Of a stretch of DNA of 64,000 nucleotides, positions 1 through 7,902 are shown piece by piece. Under the pieces are notes generated by a model. That model saw only the letters and a program-made list of their open reading frames with translations. It was not told where the DNA came from and did not search any database. Every line of letters starts with the position of its first letter. Within the stretch, counting starts at the first letter, position 1. Both the position numbers and the translations under genes were made by a program. The stretch spans positions 248,001 to 312,000 of the forward strand of contig NZ_FUEZ01000004.1 of the NCBI RefSeq assembly GCF_900157365.1, written 5' to 3'. The stretch is from Mycobacterium numidiamassiliense (lineage in GTDB: Bacteria > Actinomycetota > Actinomycetes > Mycobacteriales > Mycobacteriaceae).

Positions 1-24
1 GGAAGACAAATCCGGGATGACGCG

Positions 25-40
25 CCCGGCCGACGCCGGG
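25..40. terminator. Hairpin at the left edge
   Basis: CCCGGC and GCCGGG pair perfectly around a four-base CGAC loop, just past the stop of the leftward metallopeptidase gene. There is no T tract, which is common for mycobacterial terminator candidates. It could equally serve a rightward gene ending before base 25. Function is inferred from position only. Confidence 0.3.
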
Positions 41-54
41 TTGTCGGGCGGTCG

Positions 55-405
55 TCAGGCCCAGCCCAATTCCTCCAGGCGATGGTCGTCAATGCCGAAG
101 TGGTGGGCGATCTCGTGAATGACCGTGATCGCCACCTCTTCGACCAGCTCCTCGTCGGTGTCGCAGACGTCGAGCAGCGCCTCGCGGTAGATCGTGATGG
201 CGTCCGGCAGCGCTCCGCCGTAGTCGGAATCGCGCTCGGTCAACGCCACCCCCTCGTACAGCCCGAGCAGTTCCGGGTCCTCGGGATGGCGGTCTTCGAC
301 CAGAATGACGACGTTATCCATCGCGGCCGCCAGTTCGGCTGGGATCAGGTCGAGTGCGTCTGCGACCAGCTCGTCGAACCGCTGCGGCTCCATCCGCACG
401 GCCAC
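55..405 (-). CDS. Zincin-like metallopeptidase family protein (Rv3836-like)
   Basis: Small (116 aa) protein with the zinc-binding HExxH motif near the C-terminus (HEIAHHFGIDD), the hallmark of the DUF1025/minimal zincin family. The physiological substrate of this family is not established. The protein is acidic and has no signal peptide, so it is probably cytoplasmic. The GTG start at 405 is preferred over the internal ATG at 393 because a GGGAGG ribosome site lies 8 bases upstream, inside the end of the preceding gene. Only 4 bases separate it from the stop of the Rv3835-like gene, so the two are likely co-transcribed. Confidence 0.85.
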   Translation of the reverse strand: MAVRMEPQRFDELVADALDLIPAELAAAMDNVVILVEDRHPEDPELLGLYEGVALTERDSDYGGALPDAITIYREALLDVCDTDEELVEEVAITVIHEIAHHFGIDDHRLEELGWA

Positions 406-409
406 CCGG

Positions 410-1789
410 TTAGCCTCCCGGTGCGGGCGGGGGCGGCGGCACCCCGGGATCGCCCGGCTGGGGCGGCACCGGTGCGTCCTGCGGCGGCCCGAACCCCGGC
501 GGCAGCCCGCCGTCCGGCGGCGGCGGGACCTGTTGCGGCGCTTGGGTGGCCGGGGCCTGCGAGGCCGGCGAGCGGGGTGGGGTGACCACCGGCTGTTGCT
601 GCGGGAGGTGCTGATTGCCCGGCGGCATTTCCGGCGCGGTGGGAGCGCTGGGCTGGTTGGTGGTCGGCACCTGAACGGGCATCGGCGGCATCGTCAGCCG
701 CTCTTCGGGAATGTCGGGCGGTGCCACCGGCGGCAGGCCGTTGATCAGCAGTTGCCCCTTGGCGCTGTTGACCAGCGTGGCCCAGCCGCCGTTGCCCAGC
801 GTCGCGCCGATGCTGCAGGCGACCTCACGGCTGCCCGCCGACCAGCTCGGCAGCGCCAGGGTGGGGTAGATCAGCGTCAGGGTGGTGGTGCGCAACTTGA
901 TCGGGGCCAGATAGGCGTCGGTCATCTTGGTGCAGGAATCCTTGATGAAACCGTCCTGATCGGGCTCGGCGGGCAGCGCGGCGGGAAACTTCTCGGCCAG
1001 GTTGACCGTGCCGGTGACCTCCATGGCATGCGGCGCCCCGCATTCGACGGGAACGTCGATGGGTTGGTTGGTCGACGGATCGATTCCCAAGCAGGTGCCG
1101 GCCGGCCACACCTTGGACTGGTCGACGTCGGCGACCTTGCCCTTGAAGGTGGCCTGGGCGTTGTTCGGGCCGGGCAGTTGCAGGCCGCACAGCATGCGCC
1201 GCTCGCCGGACTGACGCCAGGCCCGGTCGCCCGCCCACAGCATGCTGACGGTGAACTTGCTGTTGGGATCGAACTTGGGCCCGAGGTAGCGGTGCACGGC
1301 GGACTCGCACTGCTCCTGGCTGATCTGCTGGATGCGGGCGGGCGACGGCGGCGCGGCGTTGGGTCCGTATTCGGATCCCGGGAACGTCCGCATGTCGATC
1401 GACTCGGCGACTTCGAACTTGTGGTCGTCGGCGCAGTTGACGATGCGCGCCGACTCGGGTGTGACGTCGGGCCACATCAGGCAGTTGCCGCTGCTGGCCC
1501 GGTTGAAGGCGGCGTCGCTCTTTGCTCCGGTGGTGGGTACCGGATTGCTGTCCATGTAGCCGGCAAGCCGCCCCGACCCGTTGCCGGCGACCGGGAGCGC
1601 GGTCACCAGCCCGGCGATCAGCAGGCCGCCCAGCGCGGTCAGCAGCAAGGCGCGCCGGGTTGCCGCCGCCTGCAACGAACTCGGCCACCCGAAGACGCCC
1701 GCCTGCTCATCCGCTTCGGCAGCGGGTGGCGCGGCGGGCGGGTTGGCGGGGGAAACTTCCGTCTCGAGCGTGTCCGACATCGACTCCAT
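410..1789 (-). CDS. Membrane-anchored septum-formation-domain protein (Rv3835-like)
   Basis: About 459 aa. There is a short acidic N-terminus, one hydrophobic segment near residues 30-55 and a long external region. Two related cysteine-containing modules are visible, one beginning near GNCLMWPDV and one near GTCLGIDPS, each with a later cysteine (VNCADDH, VECGAPH). They resemble the septum-formation domain of actinobacterial membrane proteins. The last 110 residues are very rich in Pro and Gln, suggesting an extended wall-spanning tail. ATGs at 1789 and 1780 are both possible starts; a much longer open frame upstream runs antisense into serS and is rejected. Precise function is unknown. It is divergent from serS and probably co-transcribed with the metallopeptidase. 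Confidence 0.8.
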   Translation of the reverse strand: MESMSDTLETEVSPANPPAAPPAAEADEQAGVFGWPSSLQAAATRRALLLTALGGLLIAGLVTALPVAGNGSGRLAGYMDSNPVPTTGAKSDAAFNRASSGNCLMWPDVTPESARIVNCADDHKFEVAESIDMRTFPGSEYGPNAAPPSPARIQQISQEQCESAVHRYLGPKFDPNSKFTVSMLWAGDRAWRQSGERRMLCGLQLPGPNNAQATFKGKVADVDQSKVWPAGTCLGIDPSTNQPIDVPVECGAPHAMEVTGTVNLAEKFPAALPAEPDQDGFIKDSCTKMTDAYLAPIKLRTTTLTLIYPTLALPSWSAGSREVACSIGATLGNGGWATLVNSAKGQLLINGLPPVAPPDIPEERLTMPPMPVQVPTTNQPSAPTAPEMPPGNQHLPQQQPVVTPPRSPASQAPATQAPQQVPPPPDGGLPPGFGPPQDAPVPPQPGDPGVPPPPPAPGG

Positions 1790-1901
1790 TCTGACAGGAC
1801 GAGCGAAGTTACTGTGACGATTGTTACAAAAGTGCATCCTGGGGATCCGGTGCGTCGGTGCTGCGCAACCTGCGGGCCGATCGAAAAGTAGTCTTGCGGC
1901 C
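1790..1901. promoter_or_regulatory. Divergent promoter region, Rv3835-like gene / serS
   Basis: This 112-base gap separates two divergent genes, so both promoters should lie here. It holds a locally AT-richer stretch (GTTACTGTGACGATTGTTAC, about 1808-1827) in which GTTAC occurs twice. No -10 or -35 box can be assigned with confidence by eye. Confidence 0.5.
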
Positions 1902-3155
1902 GTGATCGACCTGAAGCTGCTCCGCGAAGACCCCGATGCCGTGCGGCGTTCGCAACTCAGCCGCGGAGAAGACCCTGCGCTGGTGGACGCGTTGTTGACC
2001 GCCGACGCCGCGCGCCGGTCCGCGATATCGAGCGCCGACACGCTGCGGGCCGAACAGAAGGCCGCGAGCAAGGGTGTGGGCAAGGCGTCGCCCGAGCAGC
2101 GCCCGGCGTTGTTGGCGCACGCGAAAGAACTGGCCGAGCAGGTGAAGGCCGCCGAAACCGCCCAGGCGGACGCGGAGGTGGCGTTCACCGCGGCGCACAT
2201 GGCGATCTCCAACGTCGTTGTCGACGGAGTGCCCGCAGGCGGGGAAGACAACTTCGCGGTGCTCGACATCGTCGGCGAGCCGCCGGCGCTCGAGAACCCG
2301 AAGGACCATCTGGAACTCGGGGAATCGCTGGGTCTCATCGACATGCAGCGCGGCGCCAAGGTATCCGGATCGCGGTTCTACTTCCTGACCGGTCAGGGCG
2401 CGCTGTTGCAGCTCGGGTTGCTACAACTGGCGCTGCGGCTGGCCGTCGCCAACGGTTTCATCCCGATGATCCCGCCGGTGCTGGTGCGACCCGAGGTGAT
2501 GGCGGGTACCGGATTCCTGGGCGCCCACGCCGACGAGATCTACCGGGTGGAGGCCGACGACCTGTATTTGGTCGGCACCTCCGAGGTGCCGCTAGCCGGC
2601 TATCACGCCGACGAGATCCTGGATCTGTCCGCCGGGCCGCTGCGGTACGCGGGCTGGTCGTCGTGCTTTCGCCGAGAGGCCGGCAGCTACGGCAAGGACA
2701 CCCGCGGCATCATCCGGGTGCATCAGTTCGACAAGGTCGAAGGCTTCGTCTACTGCATGCCCGACGTCGCCGAGGCCGAACACCAGCGGCTGCTGGGCTG
2801 GCAGCGCGAGATGTTGGCGCTCATCGAGGTGCCGTATCGGGTAATCGACGTGGCCGCAGGCGATCTCGGCTCTTCGGCCGCCCGCAAATTCGACTGTGAG
2901 GCGTGGGTTCCGACGCAGCAGACCTACCGCGAGCTGACCTCGACATCGAACTGCACCACGTTTCAGGCGCGCCGACTGGCCACCCGCTACCGGGACGAGA
3001 ACGGCAGGCCGCAGACCGCGGCCACGCTCAACGGCACGCTGGGCACGACGCGGTGGCTGGTGTCCATCCTGGAGAACCACCAGCAGCCCGACGGCAGTGT
3101 GCGGGTGCCCGCCGCACTGGTTCCGTTCGTCGGCACCGAGGTGCTCGAGCCCTAG
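1902..3155 (+). CDS. serS: Seryl-tRNA synthetase
   Basis: Class II aminoacyl-tRNA synthetase that charges tRNA-Ser (and tRNA-Sec where present) with serine in the cytoplasm. The N-terminal part (about residues 1-110) is the charged, coiled-coil tRNA-binding arm ([17 protein letters not shown]). The catalytic core follows, with class II motifs: motif 2 around [21 protein letters not shown] and motif 3 near the C-terminus ([18 protein letters not shown]). The GTG start at 1902 gives 417 aa, close to the 419 aa of the M. tuberculosis enzyme. Its TAG stop lies inside a CTAG shared with the convergent DUF2834 gene. Confidence 0.97.
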   Translation: MIDLKLLREDPDAVRRSQLSRGEDPALVDALLTADAARRSAISSADTLRAEQKAASKGVGKASPEQRPALLAHAKELAEQVKAAETAQADAEVAFTAAHMAISNVVVDGVPAGGEDNFAVLDIVGEPPALENPKDHLELGESLGLIDMQRGAKVSGSRFYFLTGQGALLQLGLLQLALRLAVANGFIPMIPPVLVRPEVMAGTGFLGAHADEIYRVEADDLYLVGTSEVPLAGYHADEILDLSAGPLRYAGWSSCFRREAGSYGKDTRGIIRVHQFDKVEGFVYCMPDVAEAEHQRLLGWQREMLALIEVPYRVIDVAAGDLGSSAARKFDCEAWVPTQQTYRELTSTSNCTTFQARRLATRYRDENGRPQTAATLNGTLGTTRWLVSILENHQQPDGSVRVPAALVPFVGTEVLEP

Positions 3156-3637
3156 GCGCCGACCGACTCGCGGGCCTTTGCGTGGCGGTGCTGCCGTTCC
3201 ATCGTGGCGAAGTAGAAGGCGAACCCGAACGTAAAGCTGGTGAACAGGCTCGACACAAAGAACAGCCAGGGCCGCCGCAGTCCACGCCGGTAGCCGTCGG
3301 CGATGGTAAAGACCGGCAGCAGAATGACATTCGCGATGGTGTAGTCCTGGCTGGCGGAGTCCGCCGCCGGGTTGGTGAACATCAGCCGGATGTATTCGGC
3401 CCAGCTGCCGTGTTCGCCCCACAGGGGATTGGTGGAGCCGTGCGCGTATTGCTGCACGTAGGTGATGTTGAAATACCAGCCCAGCACCACCGAGGCGATA
3501 CCGATGACGTAGTACACGATTTCCAGCGGTGAGAACAACGGGCCGCTTGCCGGCCGGGCGAACACCTTGGAGTTGGACGCCACGATCCAGGCGATTACCG
3601 CGAACCCGAGAACTGCGTGGGTGAGAAGCGAGACCAT
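3152..3637 (-). CDS. DUF2834 multi-pass membrane protein
   Basis: Protein of 161 aa with about four hydrophobic segments (near residues 5-25, 35-55, 95-115 and 125-145). The pattern is characteristic of DUF2834: a WYFN motif after the second segment, an FTNPA turn, and a C-terminal RRPWLFF followed by a last helix. No biochemical function is known for the family. The ATG at 3637 is chosen because the near-palindromic operator at 3663-3686 lies just upstream of it and would be transcribed through by a longer start. It is divergent from the TetR gene and likely repressed by it. Confidence 0.8.
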   Translation of the reverse strand: MVSLLTHAVLGFAVIAWIVASNSKVFARPASGPLFSPLEIVYYVIGIASVVLGWYFNITYVQQYAHGSTNPLWGEHGSWAEYIRLMFTNPAADSASQDYTIANVILLPVFTIADGYRRGLRRPWLFFVSSLFTSFTFGFAFYFATMERQHRHAKARESVGA

Positions 3638-3662
3638 GGGCGCAGTCTCACCCCCGCCGCAA

Positions 3663-3686
3663 AGTTTTGTCAATGTTGACACAACT
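3663..3686. promoter_or_regulatory. Near-palindromic candidate operator O1 for the TetR regulator
   Basis: A 24-base inverted repeat lies between the divergent DUF2834 and tetR starts. Its core is TGTCAA-TG-TTGACA, flanked by AGTTT on the left and CAACT on the right; 10 of 12 base pairs match. A 15-base part (CAAAGTTTTGTCAAT, starting at 3660) recurs in inverted orientation in front of the downstream oxidoreductase gene. Size and position fit a dimeric TetR site that would control both divergent genes. Confidence 0.65.
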
Positions 3687-3725
3687 AGAGCGATAACAAA
3701 TCCGGGGTGTTGGTACTTTATTGCA

Positions 3726-4373
3726 ATGGTCAGGCCCGCTCAGACGGCGCGCAGCGAACGTACTCGTGATGCGTTGCGCCAGGCTGCGGTGGTGCGATTC
3801 CTGGCCCAGGGCGTGGAAGACACGTCGGCCGAACAGATTGCCGCCGACGCCGGGGTGTCGCTGCGGACGTTCTACCGCCACTTCAGCTCCAAGCACGATC
3901 TGCTGTTTGCCGACTACACCGGGTTGCACTGGTTTCGCGCGGCCCTGGATGCCAGGCCGGACGATGAAGCGATCATCGATTCGGTGCAGTCGGCCATCTT
4001 CTCGTTTCCGTATGACGTTGACGCCGTGGCCAAGATCGCCGCGCTGCGGCAAGACGAGCTCGACCCCGGCCGCATCGTCCGGCACATTCGGGAGGTGCAG
4101 GCCGACTTCGCCGACGCCATCGCAGCGCAGCTGCAACGCCGTCGCTCCGAGGCCAGCGGCGCTGCGGATCGGACCGCGGACGAACGGGTGCGTACCGCGG
4201 TGACCGCGCGCTGCATTGCCGCCGCGGTGTTCGGTGCGATGGAGGTGTGGATGGTCGGCGACGAGCGGTCTCTCGGCGAACTCGCGCGGGTGTGCCACGC
4301 GGCGCTGGAGTCACTCCGGGCGGGCATCACCGACTCGTGGGTCACGGCGCCAGCCCGCCCGGTTTCGTCATAA
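3726..4373 (+). CDS. TetR-family transcriptional regulator
   Basis: Protein of 215 aa. An N-terminal TetR helix-turn-helix covers about residues 8-60, with the typical TSAEQIAADAGVSLRTFYRHF recognition segment. The C-terminal part is a variable ligand-binding/dimerisation region. The ligand cannot be told from sequence. The gene is divergent from the DUF2834 gene and is followed 47 bases later by an FAD oxidoreductase. Near-identical operator sequences precede both neighbours, one of them overlapping this gene's own stop codon. Autorepression and joint control of the neighbours are inferred. It occupies the place of the H37Rv TetR gene Rv3830c. Confidence 0.9.
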   Translation: MVRPAQTARSERTRDALRQAAVVRFLAQGVEDTSAEQIAADAGVSLRTFYRHFSSKHDLLFADYTGLHWFRAALDARPDDEAIIDSVQSAIFSFPYDVDAVAKIAALRQDELDPGRIVRHIREVQADFADAIAAQLQRRRSEASGAADRTADERVRTAVTARCIAAAVFGAMEVWMVGDERSLGELARVCHAALESLRAGITDSWVTAPARPVSS

Positions 4374-4384
4374 TTGACAAAACT
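4361..4384. promoter_or_regulatory. Second candidate operator O2, upstream of the oxidoreductase
   Basis: Read on the minus strand, this site begins with the same 15 bases as O1 (CAAAGTTTTGTCAAT, ending at 4387-4373), followed by a TGAC half-site. Eight of 12 positions are palindromic against ten of 12 in O1. It covers the tetR stop codon and lies about 40 bases before the oxidoreductase ATG, so it could give that gene its own regulated promoter. Confidence 0.6.
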
Positions 4385-4420
4385 TTGTGACCGTGCGAGC
4401 CTCCTTCCGGAGGGCAGGAC

Positions 4421-5983
4421 ATGACTGGTTATGACGCGATAGTTGTCGGTGCGGGACACAACGGGCTGGCCGCGGCCGTGCTGCTGCAGAAGGCAGGCCT
4501 GCGGACGGTGTGTCTGGATTCAAAGCTCTACGCCGGTGGAATGGCTTCCACGGTCGAGCTTTTCGACGGGTACCAGTTCGAGATCGCGGGTTCGGTGCAG
4601 TTCCCGACCGCCCCGGTGGTCCGGCAGGAACTCGGCCTGGACACGTTGCCGACGATCGACCTGGACGTGATGTCGGTGGCGCTGCGCGGTGTCGGTGACG
4701 ATCCGATGGTCCAGTACAGCGATCCCATCAAGTTGTTCACCCACCTCAACGAGGTGCACGGGGCCGACGCCGTCAACGGGATGGCGGGCCTGATGGGCTG
4801 GGCCCAGGCGCCGACCCGGGCGCTGGGCCGTTTCGAGGCCGGAGCGCCGCCCAAGTCGATCGACGAGATGTATGCCTGTGCCACAAACGAATTCGAGCGT
4901 TCGGCCATTGACGACATGTTGTTCGGTTCGGTCACCGATGTGCTGGACCGCTACCTGCCGGACCGCGAGAAGCACGGTGCGCTGCGCGGCTCGATGACCG
5001 TGCTGGCCGTCAACACCCTCTACCGCGGGCCGGCCACCCCGGGCAGCGCGGCCGCGCTGGCCTTCGGGCTGGGCGTTCCCGACGGCGACACCATGCAGAT
5101 GAAGAAGCTGCGCGGCGGCATCGGTGCGCTGACGGCGCATCTGGCCGACTTGCTGACCAGCCAGGGCGGCGAAGTTCGGCTGCGCAGCAAGGTGGACGAG
5201 ATCCTTGTCGCCGACGGTCGGGTGACCGGCGTTCGCATCGAGTCGGGCGAGACGCTGGCCGCCCCGATCGTCATCTCCGCGGTAGCGCCCGACCTGACGG
5301 TCAACGAGCTGGTGGACCCGGGGGCACTGCCTGCCGATATCCGTGAGCGCTACGCACGGATCGATCACCGCGGCAGCTACCTGCAGATGCATTTCGCCCT
5401 CGATGAAGCCCCCGAGTTCGCGGCACCCTACGAGGCGCTCAACGATCCCAGCATGCAGGCGTCGATCGGTATCTTCTGCACGCCTGAGGAGGTGCAACAA
5501 CAGTGGGAAGACTGCCGGCGCGGCATCGTCCCCGCCGACCCGACGGTCGTCTTCCAGATTCCGTCGCAGAACGATCCGGACCTCGCTCCCGAGGGCAAGC
5601 ACGCCGCGTCGGCATTCGCGCTGTGGTTCCCCATCGAGGGCGATGTGGACTACGGGGCCGCCAAGGTTGAAATGGGCCAGCGGGTGATCGACAAGATCAC
5701 CCGGTTGGCACCCAACTTCGAGCGCAGCATCAGCCGGCACACCACCTTCACGCCCCGGCACATGGGTGTGATGTTCGGCGCCCCGGGCGGCGACTACTGC
5801 CACGGCTTGTTCCACGCGCAGCAGGTTGGTCCCAACAGGCCCGGCCCGAAAGGTTATCTCGGACAACCACTCCCAATCCAGGGGCTGTACCTGGCCAGCA
5901 CCGGATGCCACGGCGGTCCAGGGATCACCTTCATTCCCGGCTACAACGCCGCACGTGCGGCGCTAGACGACGCGGGACGTTAA
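4421..5983 (+). CDS. FAD-dependent oxidoreductase, phytoene-desaturase/PYROXD2-like (Rv3829c-like)
   Basis: Protein of 520 aa starting with a Rossmann dinucleotide-binding motif (VVGAGHNGLAAA, residues 8-19), followed by an acidic strand end and a GGMAST turn. The C-terminus carries the second FAD-contact region typical of carotenoid-desaturase-like enzymes (LYLASTGCHGGPGITFIPGYNAA). The natural substrate is unknown; no carotenoid genes are nearby. A strong GGAGG site (in CCGGAGGGCAGGAC) supports the start. It is probably controlled by the TetR regulator through O2. Its stop shares TTAA with the convergent 110-aa gene. Confidence 0.85.
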   Translation: MTGYDAIVVGAGHNGLAAAVLLQKAGLRTVCLDSKLYAGGMASTVELFDGYQFEIAGSVQFPTAPVVRQELGLDTLPTIDLDVMSVALRGVGDDPMVQYSDPIKLFTHLNEVHGADAVNGMAGLMGWAQAPTRALGRFEAGAPPKSIDEMYACATNEFERSAIDDMLFGSVTDVLDRYLPDREKHGALRGSMTVLAVNTLYRGPATPGSAAALAFGLGVPDGDTMQMKKLRGGIGALTAHLADLLTSQGGEVRLRSKVDEILVADGRVTGVRIESGETLAAPIVISAVAPDLTVNELVDPGALPADIRERYARIDHRGSYLQMHFALDEAPEFAAPYEALNDPSMQASIGIFCTPEEVQQQWEDCRRGIVPADPTVVFQIPSQNDPDLAPEGKHAASAFALWFPIEGDVDYGAAKVEMGQRVIDKITRLAPNFERSISRHTTFTPRHMGVMFGAPGGDYCHGLFHAQQVGPNRPGPKGYLGQPLPIQGLYLASTGCHGGPGITFIPGYNAARAALDDAGR

Positions 5984-6312
5984 CCGAGCTGACCCAGCAG
6001 CTCGTCCAGCAGGGCGATGAACTCGCCCGGGCGGGCGGGGGTGAACGCCGGACTGGGCCGGGTGCCGGGGATGTCCAGGGTGATCAGTGTCGACCGCAAT
6101 GGCCGCTTCACGTCCAGCGGCAGCCAATGGCGGGGGTCCGGACCGCCCCAGAAGCTGAACCGAGCCGCGAACCAGCCCAGCGACTCGGTTTTGTAGCCGC
6201 GGATTGTGCTGAGCGCCACGATCTTCGACGTTCCGGACGGAAAGTGGTAGCGGCGCAACGTAATCGCCGCCCGATCCAGCTGGATCAGCCCGTCGTCGTA
6301 GCTATCGCTCAT
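5980..6312 (-). CDS. Small conserved protein (Rv3819-like)
   Basis: Protein of 110 aa with no signal peptide or membrane segment. Alternating strands such as AAITLRRYHFPSGTSKIVALSTI and a conserved RGYKTESLG turn suggest a compact beta-rich fold, possibly similar to bacterial PH-like domains; that is an impression, not a domain hit. The start overlaps the stop of the MBL/Rieske gene as ATGA, so translation is likely coupled and the two may act together. The same pairing exists in H37Rv (Rv3818-Rv3819). Function unknown. Confidence 0.75.
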   Translation of the reverse strand: MSDSYDDGLIQLDRAAITLRRYHFPSGTSKIVALSTIRGYKTESLGWFAARFSFWGGPDPRHWLPLDVKRPLRSTLITLDIPGTRPSPAFTPARPGEFIALLDELLGQLG

Positions 6313-7853
6313 GCCCGCGAACTTCGCAACTGGTGACCTCGGGTGGTCAGGCAGCGGCCGTCGTCCAGCCGCCACTGCCAACCGTGCAGATTGCAGGTCA
6401 GCGTGTCTCCCTCTATCACACCGAATTTCGACAGGTCGGCTTTGAGATGGGGGCAGCGACGTTGAATTTCCCAGCCGTCCATCGTGATCGAGGCGGAGTC
6501 GTCGTGGGTCTCGGCGAACCAGCCGTCGGCGTACGCGATCCGCTCGTCGGTCAGGCACTTGAAGAAGGTGTACAGGTACTCGTTATAGCCGCCGACCCGC
6601 CACGCCGTGAAGCGGGTGGACAAGAAGATGGTGTTGACCCAGTCGGGCTCGTGGTCGCGCAGCACCGTCCGGACCAACTCCGGCGCGATCCCGAATCCGT
6701 ATCGGACCCTCTCGTCCGGGATGCGTTCGCGCACAACGCGTTTAGGGAAGTCCAGAACGACGGTCTCCGGACCGATCACCAGCTCGACGGGGTAGCCGAT
6801 CCCATCGCAGATCTCGTTGCTTTGCAGCATGATCGGCTCGAACAGCGCCCGAAGCGGTTCCAGCAACGGTTCTCCGGTCGCGGGGGCCCAGCTCGCCCGC
6901 TCCGCGGCAAGCACGGGCGCCATCCGTTCGGCATAGTCGGCGATGTAGGCCGACTTGCCGGTGGTGAAAATTGCCTCGACCTCGTCGACCGGATGGGTCA
7001 GCGAATTCAACACCGTGCCAGTGAAATCCGCGACCGACCCGGGAATCATGAGTAGGCCGCCGTCGTGGCCGTGCCTGCGCATCTGGTCCAGGAACACCAT
7101 TTGGTCGGGGAAGATGTTGGCCGGGTCACCGCGGTCGTCGTTGAGATCACGCAGTGCGGGATCCAAGAAGCACGGCGGCCCGGCCGATGGCACCACCCAG
7201 GTCGCGCCGACCTGGTCGATGTACTGGCGCGCGCGGTCCATGCCGCGCTGCCGCTTCTGGGTGGCGAACGACTCCTTGGCGCGGGCCGGCATGTCGTAGA
7301 CCATCGGGTACCAGATCGCTCCCGAGTACTGCAGCAGATGCACGTCGATGTGCCCGAATTCGCGACTCAACACGTCCAGATCCACCGGCCGGGCATCGTT
7401 CATGTTGAAAACCGTCGTCGCGCCGTCGGAGATCGCCAGGGCCGAATCGCCGATCGGGCCGTCGGCGGGCGCCCGCAGGGCGATGACCATGATGTCGAGG
7501 TCGCCCTTGCGTCCGCTGATCCGGTGTTTGACCGAGTCGCCGGTCTCGAAGAAGCGGTGAAAACCTAGCTTCTGCAGTTCATTTCGGAGATCGGGCACTG
7601 GGAAGTCGGGCAGCAGCACCAGAGCGTCTTTGTTGACGTGCTCGCTCAGGTGCTTGGCGTCGAAGTGATCCTTGTGCAGGTGCGAGACATACAGGTAGTC
7701 GCAGTTGCCCAGCGTGTCCCAGTCCAGGGTGCTGTTGTCCGGGAACGGAAACCACGACGCGAAGTAGGCCGGGTTGACCCAGGGGTCGCACAGGATCGTG
7801 CCCGCATGGGTCTGGATCAGAAATCCGGCGTGGCCTACGCTTGTGACCTGCAC
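6309..7853 (-). CDS. Metallo-beta-lactamase-fold / Rieske [2Fe-2S] fusion protein (Rv3818-like)
   Basis: Protein of 514 aa joining two domains. The N-terminal half is a metallo-beta-lactamase-fold hydrolase with the metal motif HLHKDH (His58, His60, Asp62, His63). The last 50 residues form a Rieske cluster domain: Cys467-x-His469 and Cys487-x2-His490. This pairing recalls CMP-sialic-acid hydroxylase-like enzymes with the domains in the other order, but the substrate is unknown. No signal peptide is present. The GTG at 7853 has AAAGG five bases upstream. It is coupled by ATGA overlap to the 110-aa gene downstream, and a hairpin separates it from the kinase-like gene upstream. Confidence 0.85.
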   Translation of the reverse strand: MQVTSVGHAGFLIQTHAGTILCDPWVNPAYFASWFPFPDNSTLDWDTLGNCDYLYVSHLHKDHFDAKHLSEHVNKDALVLLPDFPVPDLRNELQKLGFHRFFETGDSVKHRISGRKGDLDIMVIALRAPADGPIGDSALAISDGATTVFNMNDARPVDLDVLSREFGHIDVHLLQYSGAIWYPMVYDMPARAKESFATQKRQRGMDRARQYIDQVGATWVVPSAGPPCFLDPALRDLNDDRGDPANIFPDQMVFLDQMRRHGHDGGLLMIPGSVADFTGTVLNSLTHPVDEVEAIFTTGKSAYIADYAERMAPVLAAERASWAPATGEPLLEPLRALFEPIMLQSNEICDGIGYPVELVIGPETVVLDFPKRVVRERIPDERVRYGFGIAPELVRTVLRDHEPDWVNTIFLSTRFTAWRVGGYNEYLYTFFKCLTDERIAYADGWFAETHDDSASITMDGWEIQRRCPHLKADLSKFGVIEGDTLTCNLHGWQWRLDDGRCLTTRGHQLRSSRA

Positions 7854-7881
7854 AAATACCTTTCGGTGCCGTTCGGGATGA

Positions 7882-7897
7882 GGGGCTTTTCAGCCCC
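7882..7897 (-). terminator. Hairpin between APH-like gene and MBL/Rieske gene
   Basis: GGGGCT and AGCCCC pair perfectly around a TTTC loop, six bases beyond the stop of the APH-like gene in the direction of transcription. There is no T run. It may end the APH-like transcript or cap the leader of the MBL/Rieske gene. Confidence 0.45.
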
Positions 7898-7902
7898 CGA
7901 GC

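Noticed and set aside
1..54. End of a rightward gene at the left edge (TGA at 18-20)
   Set aside because: Only five codons precede the stop in the window, too little to support a gene.
305..1891. Long rightward open frame antisense to the Rv3835-like gene
   Set aside because: Composition-driven: Arg/Gly-rich translation without family features, lying opposite a gene with recognisable domains.
1824..2359. Leftward extension of the Rv3835-like frame to about 649 residues
   Set aside because: The extra residues lie antisense to serS and show no homologous character; ATGs at 1789 or 1780 fit the conserved N-terminus.
4520..5911. Long leftward frame antisense to the FAD oxidoreductase
   Set aside because: No domain or ribosome site; a third-position GC shadow of the real gene.
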